Shown here: positions 33,454 through 43,463 of the stretch, piece after piece
Layout of the letters: each line of letters begins with the position of its first letter
Numbering within the stretch: position 1 is the first letter of the stretch
Source of the DNA: Paraburkholderia kururiensis JCM 10599 = LMG 19447
Lineage (GTDB): Bacteria > Pseudomonadota > Gammaproteobacteria > Burkholderiales > Burkholderiaceae
Direction: 5' to 3'
Assembly: GCF_003986935.1 (NCBI RefSeq)
Contig: NZ_RJZE01000023.1
Coordinates: forward strand, 62,001-126,000
DNA length: 64,000 nt
The notes under the pieces: model-generated
Databases searched by the model: none
What the model was told of the DNA's origin: nothing
Seen by the model: only the letters and a program-made list of their open reading frames with translations
Translations under genes and position numbers: made by a program

Positions 33454-34602
33454 TTAGAGCGACTCGTGCAGCATGCGACGGTAGTCGTCCGCGCTGGCTT
33501 CGCGCGGATTGGTCTTGTGGCAATGGTCGGCAAGCGCGCCTTCGATCACGTGGTCGAACACGCTCGCGTCCACGCCCATCTGCGCGAGCCCGGTGGGCAG
33601 GCCGAGCCGCGCGGTCATGTCGTGCAGCGCGTCGGCCAGATCGGCATGGGGCGCGAGCCCCATTACGCGGCGCATGCGCTCGTAGCGCCGGTTGGCCACC
33701 ACGCTTTCGGCGCTCGCGTTGAAGCGCAGCACGGCGGGCAGCACAACGGCGTTGAGCGTGCCGTGATGCAGCGACGTGCGTCCGCCCACCTTCACGCCGC
33801 CGAGCGGATGCGACAGCGAATGCACGCAGCCGAGCCCCTTCTGGAACGCCATCGCGCCCTGCATCGAAGCGCTCATCATGTTGAGACGCGCGTCGCGGTC
33901 GCTGCCGTCGCGGGTGACGCGCTCGATGTTCGCCCACGCGCGTTCGAGCCCGTCGAGCGCGATGCCGTCGGCGGGCGGGTTGAAGGCGGGCGCGAGGAAC
34001 GTCTCGATGCAATGGGCGATGGCGTCCATGCCCGTCGCCGCGGTAAGCATGGGCGGCAGGCCAAGCGTGAGGCCGGGGTCGCAGATCGCGGCTTTCGGCA
34101 GCAGATGCCACGAATGGAAGCCGAGCTTGCGTCCGTCGTCGAGGATGATGATGGCGCCGCGCGCGACCTCGCTGCCCGTGCCCGCGGTGGTGGGCACGGC
34201 GATGAGCGGCGCGGCCGCGCTCGTGATGCGGTTGCTGCCGCCTTCGATGGTGGCATAGGTGGCGAGCGGCCCCGGATGGGTCGCGGCAATGGCCACGCCC
34301 TTGGCCAGATCGATCGACGAACCGCCGCCCACTGCCACGAGGCCGTCGCAGCCCTCCTCGCGATAACGTGCTGCGGCGGCCCGCACCATGGCCTCCGTGG
34401 GGTTCGAGGGCGTGTCGTCGAACACCGGCAGCGTGCCGCGACCGAGCGCATCCACGGCGCGCTGGGCAAGACCTGCGGCCACGACGCCTTTGTCGGTGAC
34501 CACGAGCGGCCGAGTGATGCCGGCGCGCGCGCATTCGGACGCGAGCTGGTCGAGCGCGTCGTAGCCGAGATGGATGTGAGTCAGGTAGTAGATGTACGCC
34601 AT
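33454..34602 (-). CDS. gbd: 4-hydroxybutyrate dehydrogenase, iron-dependent
   Basis: A 382-aa group III iron-containing alcohol dehydrogenase. It strongly resembles the 4-hydroxybutyrate dehydrogenase of Cupriavidus necator through its whole length (AYIYYLTHIHLGYDAL start, DDGRKLGFHSWHLLPKAAIC). NAD-binding is at VAVGGGSSIDLAKG and PTTAGTGSEV; metal-binding histidines are in TGMDAIAHCIET and GCVHSLSHPLGG. The enzyme oxidises 4-hydroxybutyrate to succinate semialdehyde. Context with a LivHMGF importer and thioesterase suggests a small operon for uptake and use of 4-hydroxybutyrate or a similar acid. It is first in the unit; GGAGACATGGC precedes the ATG. Confidence 0.9.
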   Translation of the reverse strand: MAYIYYLTHIHLGYDALDQLASECARAGITRPLVVTDKGVVAAGLAQRAVDALGRGTLPVFDDTPSNPTEAMVRAAAARYREEGCDGLVAVGGGSSIDLAKGVAIAATHPGPLATYATIEGGSNRITSAAAPLIAVPTTAGTGSEVARGAIIILDDGRKLGFHSWHLLPKAAICDPGLTLGLPPMLTAATGMDAIAHCIETFLAPAFNPPADGIALDGLERAWANIERVTRDGSDRDARLNMMSASMQGAMAFQKGLGCVHSLSHPLGGVKVGGRTSLHHGTLNAVVLPAVLRFNASAESVVANRRYERMRRVMGLAPHADLADALHDMTARLGLPTGLAQMGVDASVFDHVIEGALADHCHKTNPREASADDYRRMLHESL

Positions 34603-34608
34603 GCCATG

Positions 34609-34672
34609 TCTCCTGGTTGGGTCGCCCGGTTTGGGGCGCCCGGTTTGGGCGTCCGGTCGGTCATCCGGTTGC
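34609..34672. repeat. degenerate 12-14-bp repeats upstream of the dehydrogenase operon
   Basis: A CCGGTTTGG-like unit recurs: GTCGCCCGGTTTGG (34621-34634), GGCGCCCGGTTTGG (34635-34648), GCGTCCGGTCGG (34649-34660) and TCATCCGGTTGC (34661-34672), preceded by TCTCCTGGTTGG. It lies directly upstream of the dehydrogenase start, in the 262-bp gap to the NUDIX gene stop. Period varies (14, 12, 12), unlike the strict 11-bp arrays. Confidence 0.55.
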
Positions 34673-34864
34673 GCGCCTCAACTGGGGCGCCTTGTTCGGT
34701 CTGGTTCGGCCACTTGCGTCAGCTACCTGCCGCGCGCGGGCGCTTTTGTCTTGCGGACCGCTGCGGCGGCTGAGGAGTGCCGCTTCATCGTTATCGTCAG
34801 GAATGTGCCGCTACTGCTCTGCTGTGATGGAGTGCTGATACGTCGCTACGCGCGGATGCCGCCG

Positions 34865-35395
34865 TCATTGTCCCGGCCGCTCGACGAATTCGAACGGCAG
34901 ACCCCGCCGCCGCATCCACTCGGCGAGCGCCTGGCCGGTACCCGCCAGCCACGGCCGCAGCTTCGCGGGCTCCACGAGCCGATACTCCAGTAGCTCCGGC
35001 GACAGCGCGATGGTGCCATGCGCCTTCACGTGATACGCGATGATGAGTTCGTTCTTGCGGATGAACTCGTAGACGCCCACCAGCTCCACGCTCTGCGCAT
35101 GCAGCGCCGTCTCTTCGCGCACCTCGCGGGCAATGCCCTCTTCGGGCGTTTCGCCGTTTTCGAGAAAGCCCGTGATGAGCGCAAACGTGCCCTCGGGCCA
35201 TGCGGCATTGCGTGCCAGCAGCACCCGCCCTTCGTACTCGACGATCGCCGCTACCACGGGCAACGGATTGTTCCAGTGCACATAGCCGCAGGCCTCGTCC
35301 GGACAGGTCTGGCGCACACGGCCGCCCTCGTGTTCCGGATCGGTTCGCTCGACGAGCGGCGTGGCGCAGCGGGGGCAGAAGCGGTAGTCGGTCAT
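34865..35395 (-). CDS. NUDIX hydrolase with N-terminal zinc ribbon
   Basis: A 176-aa NUDIX enzyme. The N-terminus has a four-cysteine zinc ribbon (YRFCPRCATPL and QTCPDEACGYVH). The NUDIX box is complete: GFLENGETPEEGIAREVREE matches Gx5Ex7REUxEE. The zinc ribbon plus NUDIX layout is that of NudC/NADH pyrophosphatase relatives and of some ADP-ribose or CoA pyrophosphatases, but the protein is shorter than NudC (~260 aa) and lacks its C-terminal SQPWPFPxS motif, so the substrate is left open. It is a single gene, reading away from alaS. Confidence 0.88.
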   Translation of the reverse strand: MTDYRFCPRCATPLVERTDPEHEGGRVRQTCPDEACGYVHWNNPLPVVAAIVEYEGRVLLARNAAWPEGTFALITGFLENGETPEEGIAREVREETALHAQSVELVGVYEFIRKNELIIAYHVKAHGTIALSPELLEYRLVEPAKLRPWLAGTGQALAEWMRRRGLPFEFVERPGQ

Positions 35396-35566
35396 AGGGC
35401 GGGAGGACGCGGGGTGCGATGGAAAGCGTCCATTTTAGTGTGCGATTGCGGCGGTCGTGGGGCGGCGTCGGCGTGGGGCGAGGTTCGGGCTGAGGTTCGT
35501 CCCGGGACGGCCGCTTTGGGCCGCCACGCCGCTCTCGTTGTACCCCACGCCTCGCGCCCCAAACGA

Positions 35567-35602
35567 AACGGGCCGCTCCCTTTTCTTCAGGAGCGGCCCG
35601 TT
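35567..35602 (-). terminator. strong hairpin after alaS
   Basis: A perfect 13-bp stem, AACGGGCCGCTCC (35567-35579) with GGAGCGGCCCGTT (35590-35602) and a 10-base loop, lies 70 bp beyond the alaS stop. On the minus strand it is followed by TCGTTTGG, a modest T tract; on the plus strand by CGCCTTTT. It should stop transcription from alaS toward the NUDIX gene. Confidence 0.75.
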
Positions 35603-35671
35603 CGCCTTTTACTGTCCGGCACGCCGCGATGGCGCTTTCATCGAGCCATTACTGTGGCCCGCCGTCTGCGA

Positions 35672-38296
35672 TTAAAGCTGCGCTTCGATCCAACCCTTCA
35701 CGCCGGCCAGCGCGGCGGGCAGGTTGGTCGGATCGGTGCCGCCGGCCTGCGCCATGTCGGGCCGGCCGCCGCCCTTGCCGCCCACTTGCTGGGCAACGAA
35801 GTTGACGAGTTCGCCCGCCTTCACCTTCTTGCTGGCCTCGGCCGTGACGCCCGCGATCAGGCTCACCTTGCCGCCTTCCACCGACGCCAGCACGATCGCG
35901 GCGCTCTTCAGCTTGTCTTTGAGCTTGTCGACGGTCTCGCGCAGCGTCTTCACGTCCGCGCCTTCCAGCGTCGCGGCAAGCACCTGCACGCCGGCCACCT
36001 CGACCGCCTGGCCCGCCAGTTCGTCGCCCTGGCTCGACGCGAGCTTCGACTTGAGCGCCGCCAGTTCCTTCTCGAGCGACTTCACCTGGTCTTGCACCTG
36101 CGAAATGCGCTGCGTGAGTTCGGCAGGCTGCGCCTTGAGCGCCGCGGCCGCCGCGTTGACGCGTGCGTCGAGTTCCTGCACGTAGCGCACCGCGTTGTCG
36201 CCGGTGATGGCTTCCACGCGACGGATGCCCGCCGCCACGCCGCCTTCCACCACGATCTTGAAAAGGCCGATGTCGCCCGTGCGATGCACGTGCGTGCCGC
36301 CGCAGAGTTCGCGCGAGAAGCCGAGATCGAGCACGCGCACTTCGTCGCCGTACTTCTCGCCGAAGAGCGCCATCGCGCCGCCCTTCACGGCTTCGTCGTA
36401 GGGCATCACCTGCACCACGCCCGGCGCGTTCGCAAGCACCTCGGCGTTCACGATGTCTTCCACGCGGCGAATTTCGTCGTCGGTCATGGGCGCGTTGTGG
36501 GCGAAGTCGAAGCGGGTCTTTTCCGCATCCACGAGCGAGCCCTTCTGCTGCACGTGCGCGCCCAGCACTTCGCGCAGCGCCTTGTGCATCAGGTGCGTGG
36601 CCGAGTGGTTGCGCGCCGTGCGGGCACGGCGGATCGCGTCGATCTCGGCCTTCACCACGTCGCCCACCTTGAGCGTGCCCTGTTCGAGCAGACCGTGATG
36701 GCCGATCACGTCGGCCTGCACCTTCTGCGTATCGCTCACTGCAAAGCGCACGCTCGCGTTACCAAGCACGCCCTGGTCGCCCACCTGGCCCCCCGACTCG
36801 GCGTAGAACGGCGTGTGGTCCAGCACCACCACGGCGTGCTGGCCCTTCGTCACTGCGTTGACCGCGGCGCCGTCCACGTAGAGCGCGACCACCTTCGCGT
36901 CGTCGAAGACGATCTCTTCGTAGCCGTGGAACGTGGTCTTCGCGCCCGAGTATTCGAGGCCCTGCGCCATGCGGAATTTGCCCGCCGCACGAGCCTGCTC
37001 GCGCTGGCGCGCCATGGCTTCGTCGAAGGCGGACTCGTCAACCGTCACGCCGCGCTCGCGGCACACGTCGGCCGTGAGGTCCAGCGGGAAGCCGTAGGTG
37101 TCGTGCAGCTTGAACGCGAGTTCGCCGTCGAGCGTCTTGCCGCCCGCGGCTTCGAGTTCGGCAAGCGCGCCTTCGAGAATCGACATGCCGTGCTCGATGG
37201 TCTCGAAAAAGCGTTCTTCCTCCTGGCGCAGCACGTCCGTGACGCGCGCCTCGTTTTCCTTGAGTTCGGGATACGCGCCGCCCATCTGCGCGACGAGGTC
37301 GCCCACCAGCTTGTGGAAGAACGCCTGCTTGCGGCCCAGCTTGTAGCCGTGGCGGATGGCGCGGCGCACGATGCGGCGCAGCACGTAGCCGCGGCCTTCG
37401 TTGCCCGGAATCACGCCGTCGACGATCAGGAACGAGCACGCGCGGATGTGGTCCGCAATCACCTTGAGCGAGTTGTTCGTGAGGTCGGTAATGCCGGTTT
37501 CACGGCCGGCGGCCGCGATCAGCGCCTGGAACAGGTCGATCTCGTAGTTGCTGTGCACGTGCTGGAGCACGGCCGCGATACGTTCGAGGCCCATGCCGGT
37601 GTCCACGCAGGGCTTCGGCAGCGGCGTCATGTTGCCCTGCGCGTCGCGGTTGAACTGCATGAACACGAGGTTCCAGATTTCGATGTAGCGGTCGCCGTCT
37701 TCTTCGGGCGATCCCGGCGGGCCGCCCCACACGTCCGGGCCGTGGTCGTAGAAGATTTCGGAGCACGGGCCGCACGGGCCGGTGTCGGCCATCTGCCAGA
37801 AGTTGTCGGAGGCGTAGCGCGCGCCCTTGTTGTCGCCGATGCGGATGATGCGCTCGGCCGGCACGCCCACTTCCTTCGCCCAGATGTCGTAGGCCTCGTC
37901 GTCTTCCTGGTAGACGGTGACCCAGAGCTTGTCCTTCGGCAACTGGTAGACCGTGGTGAGCAGCTCCCACGCGTAGTGGATCGCGTCGCGCTTGAAGTAG
38001 TCGCCGAACGAGAAGTTGCCGAGCATCTCGAAGAACGTATGGTGGCGCGCGGTGTAGCCCACGTTTTCGAGGTCGTTGTGCTTGCCGCCCGCGCGCACGC
38101 TGCGCTGGGCCGTGGTGGCGCGCGAGTACGGCCGCTTGTCGGTGCCGAGGAACACGTCCTTGAACTGCACCATCCCCGAATTGGTGAAGAGCAGCGTCGG
38201 GTCGTTGGCGGGCACAAGGCTCGACGAGCGCACGATCGTGTGGCCCTTCGATTCGAAGAACTTGAGGAATTTCTCGCGGATATCGGCTGCTTTCAT
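35672..38296 (-). CDS. alaS: alanyl-tRNA synthetase
   Basis: An 874-aa class II synthetase of normal length. The N-terminal aminoacylation domain has GHTIVRSSSLVPANDPTLLF and the class II motif 2 region; the editing domain has NHSATHLMHKALREVLG (HxxxH zinc site) and ELCGGTHVHRTGDIG with the C-x-x-x-H part; a coiled coil and the C-Ala domain (GGKGGGRPDMAQAGG, VKGWIEAQL end) complete it. It charges tRNA-Ala and clears mischarged Ser or Gly. The ATG at 38296 is followed directly by the conserved KAADIREKFLKFFESKGHT block. An essential housekeeping gene; recX or recA, often adjacent in other bacteria, is absent here. Confidence 0.98.
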   Translation of the reverse strand: MKAADIREKFLKFFESKGHTIVRSSSLVPANDPTLLFTNSGMVQFKDVFLGTDKRPYSRATTAQRSVRAGGKHNDLENVGYTARHHTFFEMLGNFSFGDYFKRDAIHYAWELLTTVYQLPKDKLWVTVYQEDDEAYDIWAKEVGVPAERIIRIGDNKGARYASDNFWQMADTGPCGPCSEIFYDHGPDVWGGPPGSPEEDGDRYIEIWNLVFMQFNRDAQGNMTPLPKPCVDTGMGLERIAAVLQHVHSNYEIDLFQALIAAAGRETGITDLTNNSLKVIADHIRACSFLIVDGVIPGNEGRGYVLRRIVRRAIRHGYKLGRKQAFFHKLVGDLVAQMGGAYPELKENEARVTDVLRQEEERFFETIEHGMSILEGALAELEAAGGKTLDGELAFKLHDTYGFPLDLTADVCRERGVTVDESAFDEAMARQREQARAAGKFRMAQGLEYSGAKTTFHGYEEIVFDDAKVVALYVDGAAVNAVTKGQHAVVVLDHTPFYAESGGQVGDQGVLGNASVRFAVSDTQKVQADVIGHHGLLEQGTLKVGDVVKAEIDAIRRARTARNHSATHLMHKALREVLGAHVQQKGSLVDAEKTRFDFAHNAPMTDDEIRRVEDIVNAEVLANAPGVVQVMPYDEAVKGGAMALFGEKYGDEVRVLDLGFSRELCGGTHVHRTGDIGLFKIVVEGGVAAGIRRVEAITGDNAVRYVQELDARVNAAAAALKAQPAELTQRISQVQDQVKSLEKELAALKSKLASSQGDELAGQAVEVAGVQVLAATLEGADVKTLRETVDKLKDKLKSAAIVLASVEGGKVSLIAGVTAEASKKVKAGELVNFVAQQVGGKGGGRPDMAQAGGTDPTNLPAALAGVKGWIEAQL

Positions 38297-38491
38297 GGCG
38301 TGGTGGGGCGGTCTCTGCTTTAAATCCGGCGCGTACCGGTCAAAACCGCAGACGCGCCAGCCATTTGCTTTCCAGACGGTCGATTATACGGGATCACGCC
38401 TGCCACGCGAGGCCGCAGAGCCCTCGTGGGCGGGCGCGCAGGCGGGAATCGCTTAAGATGGACGGCATTGCAGGCAGCCACAAGAGGAGAC

Positions 38492-39724
38492 ATGCAAGAC
38501 ATGATGGGCGCTCTCAGTCATATCCGGGTGCTGGACCTCACCCGCGTGCTGGCCGGTCCCTGGTGCGCACAGACGCTCGCCGACTTCGGCGCGGACGTGA
38601 TCAAGATCGAGCGCCCCGGCGCCGGCGACGACACGCGCCATTGGGGTCCGCCGTATCTGAAGACGCCGGACGGCGCCGACACGCGCGAGGCCGCCTACTA
38701 CCTCGCGGCCAACCGCAATAAACGTTCGGTCACGGTGGACATCGCGACGCCCGAGGGCCAGCGCATCGTGCGCGAACTCGCGGCGCAAAGCGACGTGGTG
38801 CTGGAGAACTACAAGGCCGGGCAGTTGAAGAAGTACGGGCTCGACTACGCATCGCTCGCCGCCGTGAAGCCGGACATCGTCTACTGCTCCGTGACGGGCT
38901 TCGGCCAAACCGGGCCCTACGCCTCGCGCGCCGGCTACGACTTCATCGTGCAGGGCATGGGCGGCTTCATGAGCATCACGGGCGAGCGCGACAGCCTGCC
39001 GGGCGGCGGGCCGCAGAAAGCCGGCGTGGCCATTGCGGACCTCATGACCGGCATGTACGCGACCATCGCCGTGCTCACGGCGCTCGCGCACCGCGACCGC
39101 ACGGGCGAAGGCCAGTACATCGACATGGCGCTGCTCGACGTGCAGGTCGCCATGCTCGCGAACATGAACGCGAACTACCTCGCGAGCGGCAAGCCGCCCG
39201 TACGCTGGGGCAATGCGCACGCCAACATCGTGCCGTACCAGACGTTCCAGACGAGCGACAGCTGGATCATCGTGGCGGTAGGCAACGACGGCCAGTTCCG
39301 CAAGTTCGTGGAAGTGGGCGGCCGCGCGGAACTGGCCGATGACGAACGCTTCGCCACGAACCCGGCCCGCGTGCGCAATCGCGACACGCTCGTGCCCGTG
39401 CTCGCCGAAATGGTGCGCCTGAAGACCAAGCACGAATGGATCGCGGCCCTGGAAGCGGCGGGCGTGCCGTGCGGGCCGATCAACGATCTGGCCGAGGTGT
39501 TCGCCAACGAGCAGGTGGTGGCCCGCGGGATGCAGGTCGACGTGCCGCATCCGTCGGGCGCCACGGCGAAGCTCGTGGCCAATCCCATCAAGATGACGAA
39601 GACGCCGCCGCGGGTGGCGAGCCATCCGCCCACGCTCGGCGAGCACACGGACGAGGTGCTGCGCGACGTATTGGGCTATAGCGAAGACGCCATTGCGGCG
39701 TTGCGGGCGAAGTCGGCCGTCTGA
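38492..39724 (+). CDS. family III CoA transferase (CaiB/BaiF)
   Basis: A 410-aa protein of the formyl-CoA/carnitine-CoA transferase family. The N-terminus LSHIRVLDLTRVLAGPWCAQ and ADFGADVIKIERPG are diagnostic, as is LAANRNKRSVTVDIATPEGQ; the catalytic aspartate is expected in VAIADLMTGMYATIAVL. The resemblance is to succinyl-CoA:glutarate or related dicarboxylate CoA transferases (the YDFIVQGMGGFMSITGERD block), but the donor and acceptor are not determined. The ATG at 38492 follows AAGAGGAGAC; the frame opens upstream at 38426 without a better site. Divergent from alaS; a five-copy 11-bp repeat array follows the stop. Confidence 0.9.
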   Translation: MQDMMGALSHIRVLDLTRVLAGPWCAQTLADFGADVIKIERPGAGDDTRHWGPPYLKTPDGADTREAAYYLAANRNKRSVTVDIATPEGQRIVRELAAQSDVVLENYKAGQLKKYGLDYASLAAVKPDIVYCSVTGFGQTGPYASRAGYDFIVQGMGGFMSITGERDSLPGGGPQKAGVAIADLMTGMYATIAVLTALAHRDRTGEGQYIDMALLDVQVAMLANMNANYLASGKPPVRWGNAHANIVPYQTFQTSDSWIIVAVGNDGQFRKFVEVGGRAELADDERFATNPARVRNRDTLVPVLAEMVRLKTKHEWIAALEAAGVPCGPINDLAEVFANEQVVARGMQVDVPHPSGATAKLVANPIKMTKTPPRVASHPPTLGEHTDEVLRDVLGYSEDAIAALRAKSAV

Positions 39725-39743
39725 ACGCCGCGCGCCCGGGGCC

Positions 39744-39798
39744 GTTCAGCGCACGTTCAGCGCACCCTCAGCGCACCTTCAGCGCACCCTCAGCGCCC
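39744..39798 (+). repeat. five 11-bp tandem repeats, SYTCAGCGCAC
   Basis: GTTCAGCGCAC (39744-39754 and 39755-39765), CCTCAGCGCAC (39766-39776), CTTCAGCGCAC (39777-39787) and CCTCAGCGCCC (39788-39798). It starts 20 bp after the CoA transferase stop and its last unit overlaps the 3' end of the convergent hydrolase gene, supplying that protein's final codons. Confidence 0.9.
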
Positions 39799-40422
39799 CG
39801 CCTCCACGCGTGGCTCGCGCGCCAGTTCCGCGAGCCACGCGAGTCCCTGTTCCCAGTCGCCAAGACCGCTGTCGGCATTGATGTGCCCGCGTGCGCCGAT
39901 GTCGAACCAGCGGCTGCCCCACGCCTGCGCGCACGCGGCGGAAAACGCAATGCCGCCGTACGGGTCGTTGCTGCTCGCCACGACGGTGGTGGGAAACGGC
40001 AGCGGTTCGAGCGGCACGGGCGAGAAGCCCGACGCGTCGTGGGGGAACACAGCGCCTGCCGGGTCCGGCACGGCCACGAGCAGCGCGCCCGCCACCTTCG
40101 CCGCGCGTTCGGGCGTGGCGTATTGCGTGGCCCAGAACGCCACGGTAAGGCAGCCCATGCTGTGCGCGGCGAGCAGCACCGGCCCTTCAGCGGCGGCGAT
40201 GGCTTCGTCGAGCGTGCGACACCACGCCTCGCGCACCGGATGGTCCCAATCGGCCATCTGCACGCGGGTGAAGGCGAAATGATCCGACGGCGCGCCCGAT
40301 GCCGCGCCTCTGGCCGGCCCATGCCGGCCTTGCAGCGTCTCCCAGCGCGTCTGCCAGTGGCCGGGGCCGGAGTTCAGGTAGCCGGGCAGCGTCAGTACCG
40401 TCAGTACCGTGTGGTCGATCAT
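39790..40422 (-). CDS. RBBP9/YdeN-type serine hydrolase
   Basis: A 210-aa alpha/beta hydrolase. The family opening LPGYLNSGPGHWQTRWE, the nucleophile elbow AAHSMGCLTV (Gly-x-Ser-x-Gly-like HSMGC), the acid residue region SSNDPYGG and the catalytic histidine in ARGHINADSGLGDWEQG are all present. Related proteins (RBBP9, YdeN) are small serine hydrolases of poorly known substrate. The ATG at 40422 is preferred over one at 40473 because the protein then begins right before the first strand. It is convergent with the CoA transferase and divergent from glnS. Confidence 0.88.
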   Translation of the reverse strand: MIDHTVLTVLTLPGYLNSGPGHWQTRWETLQGRHGPARGAASGAPSDHFAFTRVQMADWDHPVREAWCRTLDEAIAAAEGPVLLAAHSMGCLTVAFWATQYATPERAAKVAGALLVAVPDPAGAVFPHDASGFSPVPLEPLPFPTTVVASSNDPYGGIAFSAACAQAWGSRWFDIGARGHINADSGLGDWEQGLAWLAELAREPRVEAGR

Positions 40423-40567
40423 CGCTTTCGTGTTCCTCGCAGGCTCGCGACAAGGCTGCGGCGCCCCGCGCAACGCCGTGCGGCGGCTGCTGGAGCGGGC
40501 CTCGTCAGGTAGAATTAACAGAATTGCGGACGCACCGCGCGCCCTCGAACGACATCCCTACTCTCGC

Positions 40568-42319
<1,752 letters not shown>

Positions 42320-42331
42320 ATCCGCGATGAA

Positions 42332-42363
42332 GAGAAGCGGCGTCTGAAATGACGCCGCTTCTC
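42332..42363. terminator. 13-bp hairpin between glnS and the NUDIX gene
   Basis: GAGAAGCGGCGTC (42332-42344) pairs perfectly with GACGCCGCTTCTC (42351-42363) across the six-base loop TGAAAT. It lies 12 bp after the glnS stop and 25 bp beyond the convergent NUDIX stop. Neither side has a T run, so it may be a weak bidirectional terminator or an mRNA 3'-end stabiliser. Confidence 0.55.
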
Positions 42364-42387
42364 CCGCGCACCGCGCGCCGCGCGCCG

Positions 42388-42846
42388 TTACAGCCTGCGG
42401 TGCAGCTCCACCAAAGACAACGTTGTCTCGAAGAGCCGGTTCAGACTCCGGCTCGCGTACTGGGCCACCTCATCCGGCGCGGCCCAGCGGTAAGCGTCCA
42501 TCTCGGGAATCATCACGCCGTCCCAACGGCGCGGAAAGAGCGACGTGCAGGTGCGGCGCGTGAGGTCCAGTTCGTCGTCCCGCGCGCGGGCGGCAAAGAG
42601 ATGCAGCTCCTTGTCGCGCCGATAGTCGAAGCGTCCCAGGTCCACCAGCCGGTCCGGGTCGATCACGAGGCCCGTCTCTTCCACCAGTTCGCGCAGTGCC
42701 GCCTCGCGCGGCGTCTCGCCTTCCTCGCCCTGCCCTTTCGGAACGTCCCAGTGGTTGGTGCCGGTGGCGTGCGCAAGCAGAACCCGGCCTTCCGGGTCCA
42801 GCAAAACGACGCCACACGAAACGGTGCGTTCGGCCACCGGCTGCAT
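42388..42846 (-). CDS. NUDIX hydrolase, diadenosine-polyphosphatase-like
   Basis: A ~152-aa NUDIX protein. The box is complete, GQGEEGETPREAALRELVEE then TGL, preceded by NHWDVPKG, as in Ap4A hydrolases and MutT-like enzymes. No zinc ribbon or membrane segment is present. The ATG at 42846 gives a protein starting just before the first strand (ERTVSCGVVLLD); the in-frame ATG at 42885 would overlap the preceding gene by 25 bp. GGAGG lies immediately against the 42846 ATG, which is closer than usual, so the choice is not firm. It follows the exported 137-aa protein gene on the same strand. Confidence 0.85.
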   Translation of the reverse strand: MQPVAERTVSCGVVLLDPEGRVLLAHATGTNHWDVPKGQGEEGETPREAALRELVEETGLVIDPDRLVDLGRFDYRRDKELHLFAARARDDELDLTRRTCTSLFPRRWDGVMIPEMDAYRWAAPDEVAQYASRSLNRLFETTLSLVELHRRL

Positions 42847-42860
42847 CCTCCCTGCTGCTT

Positions 42861-43274
42861 CTATCGGGCTTTCTGGAATTGCCACTCGCCTTTGCCTTCG
42901 CGGCAGTAGGACGGCACAAGCGTCATGGACTGGCCCTTCGCATCCAGTTCCACGTCGACCTTGCGACAGGTCTTTTCCCCGTCTTTAGTCGTGTCGTGCG
43001 GCGTGATCTTCGCGTCGATCCTCACGCTGTTCCGGGAACCCTGATTCGTCCAGTTCGCAGTTTGGCCGTCCTGCTTGCTGTCGAGCGCGACATACACGGC
43101 CTTGATGATTTCATCGTGATCGCGCTGCTGGATGTAGGCGAGCGGCGTGTTGTCGAGAAAGCTCAGGTTCGAGGCCAGCGCGCTGCCCGCGCAGGCGAGC
43201 AGCAGCGCCCCGGCGCCCATGCTCAAGAGGTTTCGAATCCGCTGGCGGCTTTGCTGTTGATTTCGCGTCGGCAT
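42861..43274 (-). CDS. exported RT0821/Lpp0805-like surface antigen family protein
   Basis: A 137-aa secreted protein. A signal peptide (about residues 1-34) ends at GSALAS. The mature part resembles the C-terminal half of the 17-kDa/RT0821-type surface antigens: NWTNQGSRNSVRIDAKITP, then KTCRKVDVELDAKGQ and PSYCREGKGEWQF match the usual CRxYxxxxxxxGxxxxxxGxxCRxxDGxW pattern. The glycine-zipper region of larger relatives is missing. The two cysteines of the motif may form a disulfide in the periplasm. The function is unknown. It lies just upstream of the NUDIX gene and may be co-transcribed. Confidence 0.75.
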   Translation of the reverse strand: MPTRNQQQSRQRIRNLLSMGAGALLLACAGSALASNLSFLDNTPLAYIQQRDHDEIIKAVYVALDSKQDGQTANWTNQGSRNSVRIDAKITPHDTTKDGEKTCRKVDVELDAKGQSMTLVPSYCREGKGEWQFQKAR

Positions 43275-43463
43275 TCAGTCGTTCTCCTTGTTAGCGTCGT
43301 TCGAATAGACGTCGTGCAATGGCCCGCACACGGGCTCCTCAATCGAGCACATTAACCGGCACGCAGACTGAGCGCCACGGCACGCGGGACGGCCTGGCAA
43401 GCATAGCACGCAGCTTTCGGCCGCCCCGGGGCCGCACGGCCCCGTGCGGCCCTGCGTCGCGGC

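Noticed and set aside
35018..38323. 1101-aa open frame on the plus strand opposite alaS
   Set aside because: It mirrors alaS through its whole length and has no recognisable domain.
11620..39798. CRISPR arrays
   Set aside because: The tandem repeats have 11-bp units without spacers, and no cas genes are present.
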